Assembly (NCBI GenBank): GCA_037783545.1
Contig: JBBELK010000162.1
Location: 1,922,001 to 1,986,000, forward strand
Length of the DNA: 64,000 nucleotides
Source of the DNA: Henricia sp. BOLD:AAB3569
Lineage: Eukaryota; Echinodermata; Asteroidea; Spinulosida; Echinasteridae
Direction: 5' to 3'
The position numbers and the translations under genes were made by a program. Each line of letters begins with the position of its first letter. Position 1 is the stretch's first letter. The notes below the pieces were generated by a model. That model was given only the letters and a program-made list of their open reading frames with translations. It did no database searches and was not told the origin of the DNA. Shown here one piece after another: positions 45,116 through 54,141 of the stretch.

Positions 45116-46870
45116 TAAAAAATACCTTTAAAAGCTGGAAATGACCAAAATATGCATTTCTTAAAATGTTTCCCTATCCAAAATCACGCTATCCGGGGTC
45201 TTCATATTTGGCAGACATATAAATCAGATGATAGGCTACAATTTTCTTTGTGTGGGCATTTTCATCTGAACCCTTCCTTCCTGTGTCGATCGAAGGTCAA
45301 GTTCAGCAAATTGTGTACACTTTTACACCTTAGACTAGAGATCCCGGCGTTTGTGTGATGACACTATGACGTCATCGGTTGGCCTATAATATTTTTAAAA
45401 ATACTTAAAAAGTGGATTTGTGGACAACAATTTCACTTCAAAACGGAACAAGAAATGAACTTGAAACTTGGCATAATCCTAGGTCTTACACTAAGAATCC
45501 AGATGTTTGCGTGACCTAATAATAAAAGTGGATATTTGGACAAGAACACCAAAACTCGAAACAAAACAAAGTATGAACTTCATCAGGATGACGTTATCAG
45601 GTAGGCCTACCTCATTTTTCCCCCTTTAAAATCACAAATGGCATTTTTAACAATTGGAGAACGAGGTATGAACTTGAAACGTTGACGACAAGATTGTCAT
45701 TGGTGACCTCAAACTTTGAACCTCTCTCCTTAGCCAACCCTGAACACCTCACGGCTGTAACTCGTTTCAGACTCTCTCTCTCTCTAGTTTTGCGTGTTTT
45801 TCAGTAGGTACATTCTTCTGGAACTTTCTAGCCTTATTGCTCATTAAAATATGCTTATTGTTAATACAACCAGTTGGGATCGTTAAAAACAAGGAAATGC
45901 CGCTGTTGAGACTATATAGTGCCCTGCTAAACTAAAGGGCACACCACTGTAAAGAATTGCCCGTAAATTGTACGGTCGAAAGGCGTGGAGCGAGTTGTTT
46001 GCATCCGGACACCAAAGTAAATACATGCAGTAAATAGTGTTTCGTGTTTTACAGTGTATTGACTGGCTGTTTTTTAAATCCACTGCTCTTGTACAGCATT
46101 TATTTGCACTTTTTGGGGAAAGTGAAAAACTGATCGTGCCCGGCTCGTACTACGGGGAACAAGACAAAAATGGACGAACCGTGATTTTTGGTAGACACAG
46201 TTAAAAGACTGCTTTCACGAAAAAAGTTACCGTGTCACCGTCTCGGTGGGCGCCGTGTCACACAGGGCACATGGAATAGACAGCTACGGTAAAAATTGAT
46301 TTCTGCGAAGTTTGCTCGCATTGAGAACGGTCAAATCTAAAACTAGGCCCCTGGCATAACACTGGTCACTGCTCAGTCAACCGAAAACATAATGACATGA
46401 TCATGGTGTCATTTTAAAGAGGAGATTCAACCCTAACAGATGATATCTCCCTTTCATTCATACGCGCCCTACTTTAGTTACAATTAGCAATAATATCTCG
46501 GTTCGTTTTTCCTAAATCCACCCTGTATATACGCAAATGTTGACTTGGCCGAATTTTGCTTCCACGCAAAAAGTTACCGTGTCACCGTCTCGGTCGGCGC
46601 CGTGTCACACAGGGCACACGGAATAGACAGCTACGGTAAAAATTGATTTCTGCGAAGTTTGCTCGGTGAATTTTGAATTGGCTGAACTTTGACCTCCGAT
46701 TGACCCATGAAGGAAGGGTCAGATAAAAATTACTACACAAGGAACATTGTAGTCCATGATCTTATCTATATGTCTGCCAAATATGAAGACTCTGCGTCAC
46801 GCGGTTGTGGCAAGGAAATCATTTTAAAAAGTACACATTTTGGTAATTTTCGGCTTTTTAAAACTATTGT
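45116..46870. repeat. Diverged inverted repeat, ~200-bp arms
   Basis: 45120-45330 (TCTTCATATTTGGCAGACAT, CCTTCCTTCCTGTGTCGATC, AAGGTCAAGTTCAGC) pairs inverted with 46645-46870 (GCTGAACTTTGACCTCC, ATGTCTGCCAAATATGAAGA). The 1.3-kb interior contains a (TC)n tract at 45767-45785 and the direct repeats at 46221-46665. No coding capacity. Confidence 0.65.
46221..46665. repeat. 98-bp direct repeats, 347 bp apart
   Basis: 46221-46318 and 46568-46665 (AAAAAGTTACCGTGTCACCG ... GCGAAGTTTGCTCG) differ at about two positions. Each contains imperfect GTGTCAC words. Confidence 0.9.
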
Positions 46871-47310
46871 AATGACGTAACTGATGACGTCACAATGAAA
46901 CCATTCTTGGGCGCACACCTCTTATACTATGTCTTTAATGTGACCAAGTTTGGTTAAGATCAATGTTTGGGAACAACCTGATAAAGTGGGCACAACGCCT
47001 ATGCGCTTTGTCTATGGGGGAAAAGCCAAAAATGACCTGCTGTATCCCAAAAACAAAAGCGATGGTTGCAAAGTTCAATATTTTGACTCCAAAATTGGCA
47101 ATTTACACACGTGAGGTGCGGCACGGTGTGGAGTGGCTACACAAGATAGCCAAATACAATTTTTCCGCCCAAGTTGGTTTTTAATGTAAAGTACGCAATG
47201 CTGTGTCAGCATATCGCTGATCACGGTGCAATTCGACACAAATTAGTCGCTCCCGTGCTCATGTCACGAAGGTTTCATTTTCCGCTGCACGCTGATTGGC
47301 CAAAGAAAAC
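46871..47310. other. No gene recognised
   Basis: Plus-strand frames 46963-47413 have no family signature. Confidence 0.4.
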
Positions 47311-48325
47311 TAGATGCGCGTTGACATTAGTTGACCATTGTTCATTTGGAAAGACCAAAGACCAAATTAATCGTAGCGCTTTGTCCGTTTCACTCGTTTT
47401 GAGACGAAATTAAAGTTATAACTGGGTATGAATTTGAATGAATTTTGTTTTAATGTACGGAAAAACCTATATCATGTTGGAAATCGGTAGAACAACCGTT
47501 AGGCAAAGCTATTCAATTTTGATTCGTAAAAATGTCCACACTTGTGCATATACATAGCCTACACGTTAGTTATCTCTAACGTGACGGGCTTTGAAACGAT
47601 CTGTCTTTACTAAAAGTCCCCTCCGGTGATGGGCACTTCCGTTTTTAATTTGCAAACAGTATATACAAAGACATTATTTTGAGATCAGCTTTTCAGATTT
47701 TAGGCTACCTGCAACAGAAATGAAACTTACATGTACGTTGGTCACTCTGTGTCGCATTCTCAGCTCGTAACCATCAAGGAACCCAGTCAAGTTGTTTACG
47801 TAGTCGATGGCCGTCTGGACGGTAGCGGCAAGAGCGCCAAATATAGGATTGCCCGGGAACGCGAAGAAACTACCCACGAAAATGGGGATCCGTTCATTGA
47901 GGTCGAACGCCGTTGAATGAGTGAGGTTCCCGCTGTATTTCGGGTGTCGAAATTAGGCGGCATTTCGTAAGACTGGGTTGTATTCATGCACGGTTAATTT
48001 AAGTACAAATGAAAGGGATCAACTGCCACTTAACAATGTGAGCCAGCATGATGGCGGCGGTTAGCAGTTGTGGCCGGATAGCGGTTTGAACTACGGTTGA
48101 GACTTCTCAAAATACAGGGGCACGTTATTCGTCAATATCGTCTGCGGTACTCTTAGTACGACGATAAATGGCTTGTCTTTGTGGCACATCGTGACAAGAG
48201 CCTCCCCAAAATGTCCCGAAGGATCGGTGCAGTGGCAACATTAATCCATAGCACGTGAGAAATGCAATGAGCCGTTAAACTCGGCCTGTGCAATAAGGTA
48301 TTGTCAACTCGCGGCGCTGTTTCCA
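47310..48325. repeat. Duplicated segment, copy 2
   Basis: Direct copy of 33130-34160 about 14.1 kb away, with scattered substitutions and small indels. It spans the region downstream of exon 1, the exon itself and its upstream region. Confidence 0.9.
47731..48049 (-). pseudogene. Broken copy of receptor exon 1
   Basis: It starts MLAHIVKWQLIPFICT like the intact exon but then meets stops caused by inserted bases near 47990-48003. It loses a base near 47926, so AGNLTHSPAF is not readable in one frame. The 3' part recovers the family frame (FFAFPGNPIFGALAATVQTA, GYELRMRHRVTN). Six extra bases before the GTAAGT donor add VH. This is therefore a duplicated, decayed first exon lying upstream of the live one on the same strand. 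Its upstream region is nearly intact, so it might still act as a promoter; that is speculation. Confidence 0.85.
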
Positions 48326-48835
48326 GCCTTCAACAACAGAGTAAAAAGTACAAACATACAACATACAATTCCAAAATAAACTAAACAACAAAACAACCAT
48401 ATCTAAGTTGGCCAGGACTGACAAAAGTATAATGAAACACTTTGACTCGAAAGCCTGCCAATCCTAACTTGAAGAGGTAACACAGAAAATATAAGTACAT
48501 GTACATAAACTTATATATAAATGCATAAAATAAATATTTGATAAATTTAACGCAGAAAATACAGTGAGGAAAGAACACTAATATTTATATAATACATTAA
48601 CGAAAATGGGATGAAGGATGAACGACTGCAAATCAAGCTTATAATTCAGCTCAGACACAGTGGAGCATCACCACACACATATCCGGGTTCACACTGGCGC
48701 AGAATACTGGACGTTGTCCAAATAATTGTGTTTTTTTTGCGTAGAAGAGCAATGTTGAAATAGCGTTCCTTGGTTTGAACGTACGTACGACGGTTTCTCA
48801 TATTAGGTACTAAGAAACAACTTGAACAAAGTTAA
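48326..48835. other. No gene recognised
   Basis: AT-rich sequence with small open frames only. Confidence 0.4.
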
Positions 48836-49247
48836 CATTTCTCATTTGCACGTTGCCAATACTGAAATTAGACCGTCACTTAATAGTGCCGTCAGGAATC
48901 TCGGAGTGTGGTTTGATAACAAACTTCGTTTGATAACAAACTTCATATGGCTGATCATATAAATAAAATAAGTAGTTCAGCATTTTATTATTTGTATAAC
49001 ATCCGAAAAATTCGAGATTTTAGTACATGCCTTTATTACTATTAAATTAGACTATTGTAATAGTCTGATGTATGGACTTCCTAACTAACAGATTCTAAAG
49101 CTGCAGAGAATTCATAATTCGGCTGCCAAACTTGTCACAGGTCTGTCACACCTGTCTTACATAACCTTCATTGGCTGCCAGTAGTTTATCGTATTCATTT
49201 TAAGATATTACTTTTAAATGTTTTCATGGTACACAGGCGCGGATCCA

Positions 49248-49286
<39 letters not shown>

Positions 49287-50890
49287 GCCGAGGGGGCACG
49301 TGCCCCCGGGCAAATTGAGTCAAAAAAAAACCAAAAAAAAATGGGCGGAAAGGAAAGGAGGTAAAAGAAAAAAGGGGGGAGGGCAAGTAGTTGAGTCAAA
49401 AAGAAAAAATGGGGGGAAGGAAAGGCCGTAAAAACAAAAAGAGAAATCGGAGGGCAATCTGCCGATATTTAACATCTGCGTATACTTTTTGGCTTTAAAA
49501 ATACTGAAAAAATGCAATAAGAAAAAAAAGGTAATCAATCATGCCATGGAACTGAATTCCCCCCTCAACATCTAATCCCCATGGTGGAGTATAATTACTG
49601 GTTTGACCATTTTTCGTTTGTTATCGGTAGTCTGTGAAGTCTGGTTTGCTGACCTGATTCCTCAAAGTATATCAATTGTTCTGTTTCGTCTGAAAAAGGT
49701 TCAAGGTATACCTTGTGGAAATTGTTGCCGAGGACAACTTGACGCCAATACACATAGGCCTGCCTACTAATGGTCTATTATGTCTTGCAGCCGATCTGCC
49801 GATGTTTTAACACAGGGCATTAGGTCAAGGAACAGTCTGAAATCAAGTCCTTTTCTTGAACTTTTCAACTGGACTGAATTAAAACCAAGAAAAAATCCGG
49901 AAAAATAAGAAATGATGATGGGTAAAAACTGCATATTAAATGCCAAATTGGGGAGGGAGAAACTTTATAGATTTTTGTCAACTTAACCGGGCGAAAATAA
50001 TGGCTAAAAATAATGGCGAAAATAATTCTTCATACACACAATTCTCAAAACACAACAATCTTAAAAACTTTTGCTTAAAAAAATCAGTTAAAAGTGGCCA
50101 GGAATCGCCTTAAATTGCACCACAGAGCATCTAGAATCCAAAATTTCCCGGGGCCCTTAAGCGGGCCCCGGACCGGACCCCACGCCGTAAGGGCTTCGCG
50201 CTACGCGCTCGCATTTGTCCCTTTTTGTTGTGCACCCCGTCTACAAAATTCCTGGATCCGAAAATAATTCTTCATACACACAATTCTCAAAACACACAAC
50301 AATCTTCACAACTTTTGCTTAAAAAAGTCAGTTAAAAGTGGCCAGGAATCGCCTTAGATTGCACCACAGAGCATCTAGAATCCAAAATTTCCCGGGGCCC
50401 TTAAGCGGGCCCCGGACCCCACGTCGTAAGGGCTTCGCGATACGCGCTCGCATTTGTCCCTTTTTGTTGTGCCCCCCGTCTACAAAATTCCTGGATCCGC
50501 GCCTGGTACAGGCCCAGAATATTTAAGCAATTTATTATCGGTTGAACACCAAACAAGGTATAGTCTTCGCTCGAGTAATGGATTGTTATTGATCCCAGCC
50601 AGTATCCGATGTAAGGCTACACTTGGAGATTGTTCATTTCAATATTCCGCCCCCAAACTGTGGAACTAGCTACCCAGTGAAATGTTTTTAATTTATTTAA
50701 ACAGAAAGTGAAAACGTACCTTTTTAAACAAGCTTTTATAACTGAAAGTATATAGTTGTGTAAAATGCTGCATTTCTGTTTAAGTTGTGTAATGTGTGGT
50801 GGGTAAATTTGTATTATTTGTTTTCTCTGTAAAGCGCATATGAACATATTCATATGGAATATGCGCTATATAAAAACTATGAATTGTAGG
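48836..50890 (+). mobile_element. LINE 3' fragment split by a hAT-like element
   Basis: 48860-49233 reads, with frame changes, through VRNLGVWFDNK, ISSSAFYYLYNIRKIR, LDYCNSLMYGLP and LQRIHNSAAKLVTGL, the usual sequence after the catalytic part of CR1/L2-type LINE reverse transcriptases. After the insert, 50511-50700 continues GPEYLSNLLSVEHQTRYSLR, SSNGLLLIPA and FQYSAPKLWN. The 3' end (GTAAAGCGCATATGAACATA ... GCGCTATATAAAA) at 50830-50875 is a typical LINE/SINE tail. Several stops and frame changes; 5' truncated. Confidence 0.8.
49234..50505. mobile_element. hAT-like element, CAGGCGCGGATCCAGG ends, 5-bp TSD
   Basis: Inverted ends CAGGCGCGGATCCAGG and CCTGGATCCGCGCCTG are flanked by GTACA (49229-49233 and 50506-50510), and removal restores the LINE. 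A run of about 36 G follows the left end. Two tandem copies (50019-50260 and 50261-50500) of the right-hand 240 bp, each ending in CTACAAAATTCCTGGATCCG, make the right terminus duplicated. No transposase is recognised. Same family as 22328-22607. Confidence 0.85.
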
Positions 50891-51175
50891 ATAGGGCGAC
50901 AAATCGTGTGTAAAAAAGCTATATTAGGGCGACCTGCTCAATAGGGCGACATTTTGGTGTCGCCCTAATATTTTTGAGTTTAAAAATCATTTTTTTAGGT
51001 CAAAAACCATTTTTTTTAAATCGAGAACCATTTTTATTAGGTCTGGAAACTGTGTCTCTTAGGTCTGTGACCATCTCCGGAAGCTTCGGGTAAAAAAATA
51101 AGGTGCCATTTTGAGTGATTCTTGCCGAAATTTCGGTGGTCTCCGGTGAGAGTCTTCCCGAAATGTCGCCCTATT
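50887..51175. repeat. TAGGGCGACA inverted-repeat element
   Basis: ATAGGGCGACA at 50889, 50930 (TAGGGCGACC) and 50951, and inverse TGTCGCCCTA at 50965 and 51164, form nested inverted repeats. Between them AGGTC-AAACCATTTTT words recur three times. A TTA microsatellite follows at 51195-51232. Confidence 0.6.
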
Positions 51176-51543
51176 GCGGCATTCAGGGTTATTTAAATTA
51201 TTATTATTATTATTATCATTATTATTTTTATTATCTATACGTCGCCGCCAATGAAAAGCCTTGCTTGATATGCTCCGCCCACGGTACCGACGAAAAACCA
51301 GCGTCGAAACCGTACACTGCAAACAAGTTGTGTAAAATTCGTTGGTTAAATTACTTTTATCGTCCGTTGAGCACAGTTTTAGACAACATATGTTGAAATT
51401 TTGTGCATTTTGTAACAATTTTCTTTGTTCAACGTTGGGTAAGAGATTACGCATTTGTTGATCAAAAATTACCCAACAGTTATGTAAACGTCACACGTGC
51501 ATGCATGTGCTTGGTATTGTTTCCATTAAAAAAAACGTCCAGA

Positions 51544-52133
51544 GCCCATGTGCATAAAAGGCTACTAGGCCTAGTTGGCAACTAAAATGGACTTAAGTTG
51601 CTTACTAAGCCTAGTTGATTACTAATTGTGATGCATAAAACCCAACTAGATATAGTAACATTCTAAAATTCTGGCAAAAGTTAGAGTTGATCTGGGGTAC
51701 CTCTAAGTCACTAGATGACAACTAATCAGTCTGCCTTTGGACAACATGGCTCGTAGAATCATGGAGTTAAACAACTTTGTGCCTAAGCTTTGCTTCACAA
51801 TGACGGATTACTTGTAAGTACTGGGCAGTAATGCAATGTTACAAAGACCCTTAGAAATGAGTTATGCTCAGTTGGAATGTGGTTCGAAGCTCAAACACAA
51901 TAAACTTGTCTACAAGCCTATTGTATCTGACATAATCACCTCCTCTCCAAGGCCATAGCACCCAAATCAGTTACAAACCAAATTGTCCTAGTATGCAACT
52001 AGTAAGCAATGTGCCTAGTGAGGTTTTATGCAACACAAATTAGTTGCCAACTCCGTAGGTATAAACTAGGGAATTTATAATCTTACTAAGCACTAGTTGG
52101 CAGCTAAACTAGTAGCCTTTTATGCACATGGGC
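51544..52133. repeat. MITE with GCCCATGTGCATAAAAGG ends
   Basis: GCCCATGTGCATAAAAGGCT at 51544 and AGCCTTTTATGCACATGGGC ending at 52133 are perfect inverted repeats (25 bp including CTACTAG). The interior repeats CTAGTTGGCAACTAA, ACTAAGCCTAGTTG and CTTACTAAG words. About 590 bp, non-coding. hAT-like CAGAG/CTGGG starts are possible, but no target duplication is visible. Confidence 0.85.
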
Positions 52134-52254
52134 CCAGTACTTCAAGTGATTATGTGACATGAGATAGCACATGCACTGCGGCCATTTTCATAGCGCAGTG
52201 TTACAAAATACGTATACGCATACATGGCACGTTAACCATGTATACAGTGTCGTC

Positions 52255-52450
52255 GAATCCCTTGGACAACTGGACGTAAAGGTGCAAATAAGGTGCAGAT
52301 TCACCTTTTTCTCAAAATAGGGTGCAAAGTTTGTCTCAGTATGAAAAAGGTGCAATTTTGCACCTTTTTGAAATGTATAAAAATAGAGAGTGAAGTTAAG
52401 GTGCAAAACTGCACCTTTTAACACTCAAAATAAGAGTTGTCTTTTGAGCA
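52255..52450. repeat. AAGGTGCA-word MITE fragment
   Basis: AAGGTGCAAA and TTTGCACCTT words alternate between 52270 and 52430, followed by TTAACACTCAAAATAAGAGT. Only one end is suggested, so the limits are approximate. Confidence 0.55.
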
Positions 52451-52639
52451 GCGTATAGTTTTATTGAGGGTAGGCCTATGCATATGTTTGTAATGAATGT
52501 TGCTGTGTATGATTAGACAATTTATTTTATCTGACGGACATACGTTATCCGGCACAGGAATAGGTGAAAACTTGGCTTTTAGTGGAGAAAAAAGTAGCGC
52601 GCGTTGCCTTTTAACATTACGGCATTACTCGCTTTGCCG

Positions 52640-52716
52640 CTGATTTGTGATTGGCTCAGTGATGAAATAAAGATCATCATGATCATCAATCGGGCGCTGA
52701 TCGGTGCACGGCCAAC
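52640..52716 (+). promoter_or_regulatory. Possible promoter with CCAAT box
   Basis: GTGATTGGCTCAG at 52647-52659 is an inverted CCAAT box about 60-70 bp ahead of an ATG in good context at 52717. No TATA box. Confidence 0.3.
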
Positions 52717-52840
52717 ATGGCGTGGAACAATGAATCAAGGCAAGGGAAAAAAAGTTTCCCCGTGGAAGTTCTTCAAGCCGTAACACGACCGACCCTTCCC
52801 CAGAAAGGTTTTGTTTTTTGTAAATGTATTATACGAAAAA
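52717..52840 (+). CDS. Candidate first coding exon, unknown gene
   Basis: ATG at 52717 sits in a favourable context (CCAACATGG) and opens MAWNNESRQGKKSFPVEVLQ, then AVTRPTLPQKGFVFCKCIIR. A strong donor GTAAGT starts at 52841, ending the exon one base into a codon; without splicing the frame stops two codons later. I do not recognise the protein. Charged and basic, no signal peptide or membrane segment, so a soluble product is likely if real. An exon to follow in matching phase was not identified. Confidence 0.3.
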
Positions 52841-53200
52841 GTAAGTAATAGTTAAATCTGCCGACATAGTTATCTGCCGATATTCTACATAGGCCTAGTA
52901 CTACTTGCCCAAAGCTTTATTTCATTTTATATTGATCTGTGCCTGAAATGTACACATACATTGTACACTGTGATTGCACGGAGGAAAATGGTCACTGTAT
53001 TCATTGTATGATACAAATTTTTAGAGGCAAGCAGGTAGGCCTAATTTATTCTTATTTGTGTTAATCCCTTTTATAATCTAACCTGTAAATTGCTATAATT
53101 TTTTATCGAGTTTGATGTTGATTTTCGTTAATGGGCCTAAATAGATAATGAAGAAAAAAAGACGACCGAATATTTTTTAAATCTCTTTTTTTATACGTCC
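52841..53200. other. No gene recognised
   Basis: AT-rich sequence between two promoter-like patches. Confidence 0.4.
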
Positions 53201-53285
53201 AACGGCATTGCGCGTGCGCATAGCACACCCGCGCCGCGCCCGGGCGGGAAACCCAAATTCCATTGAGGCCGCCATTTTCCAACTG
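53201..53285 (+). promoter_or_regulatory. CpG-rich promoter with NRF-1, E2F and YY1 sites
   Basis: TGCGCGTGCGCA at 53209-53220 matches the NRF-1 consensus exactly on the minus strand. GGCGGGAAA at 53243-53251 matches E2F. GGCCGCCATTTTCC at 53267-53280 matches YY1. The three lie within 75 bp of a local CpG-rich patch with no TATA box, the usual make-up of a housekeeping promoter; YY1 sites commonly lie just after the transcription start. Confidence 0.5.
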
Positions 53286-53340
53286 GACGCATACTTCCGT
53301 ACGTACGTGGCAAACTCGTTCATCATCCTCAGATCATTCC

Positions 53341-53460
53341 ATGACAAAGGCGCTCAAACTTTCAATTGTTGCACTTTCTGTGGTTGTCTCTCTTATTCAC
53401 ACTGCTCGAGTGGAACAATTGTTGGACGTGTCGTTTGAAACCAGTCATATACGGATTTAA
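53341..53460 (+). CDS. Short ORF with signal-peptide look, unknown
   Basis: Downstream of the promoter-like patch, ATG at 53341 opens a 39-codon frame, MTKALKLSIVALSVVVSLIH then TARVEQLLDVSFETSHIRI. A basic start and a hydrophobic core followed by HTA make it look like a signal peptide. GTAAAG follows directly after the stop at 53458-53460, and no strong donor lies earlier, so it may instead be an untranslated first exon or a tiny secreted peptide. Confidence 0.3.
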   Translation: MTKALKLSIVALSVVVSLIHTARVEQLLDVSFETSHIRI

Positions 53461-54141
53461 GTAAAGACAATTTAGACATTTCGTATAGATCTGTGACTCG
53501 GACAGTATACATATGGTATAAACATGTAGGTAGCAGCAACACATGCACGTACGTGCACAGGCCATGCAAGAACATGTTGGCCTACATGTGTACACGCGTT
53601 TCGTAGTATATGTACGAACATGTACATACATATTGTACCCATGTACGCGTAACCTTGACACTTCTGTAGGGCAGTTTTCACCAACGGTTACTCGAACATT
53701 TCGGGTCTTTGTTTCTCGGATCTTCATATAGATAAGTCATCGCTGTATTGATTCGATCATACATCGTTTATAGGGCATGTAGCCTAGGGTAGATTTTTTG
53801 TTAAATTCAAGTAGGCTACTGAAGTAAGCCATGATATAGGACTGGGTCAGTACCTCATTTGTATGCATTTGGACACGACACAAGGCATATACTAGGTCGT
53901 AGTGCTTGAGTTAGATTTTGGCGAAAATGCTGCTCATATTATTATTATGCGATTAAACAGTCGTTTAGTCGTAGTGTCCTTTTTGTATTGAATTTAGAGT
54001 CTGAAAGAGGTGGGAGTGTCTTCTGGTGCCCAAAGCATCTATACTTGCGTTTGAGGAGCACTATGCACACATTCCATGGTGCAGTCTTACAGCTAAGCGG
54101 CAAGATGAAGACATGTCATGTCTACTGGAGATCATTGGTTG
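53461..54141 (+). other. Mostly unassigned; possible exon at 53998-54140
   Basis: After TGTATTGAATTTAG, one frame from about 54002 reads KRWECLLVPKASILAFEEHY then AHIPWCSLTAKRQDEDMSCL, which has exon-like composition, but other frames are open too and the sequence runs into the palindrome at 54142. I do not recognise it. Confidence 0.2.

Noticed and set aside
49195-49538. Proline- and phenylalanine-rich ORFs on the minus strand
   Set aside because: They are readings of a poly-G tract and A-rich sequence inside a hAT-like element.
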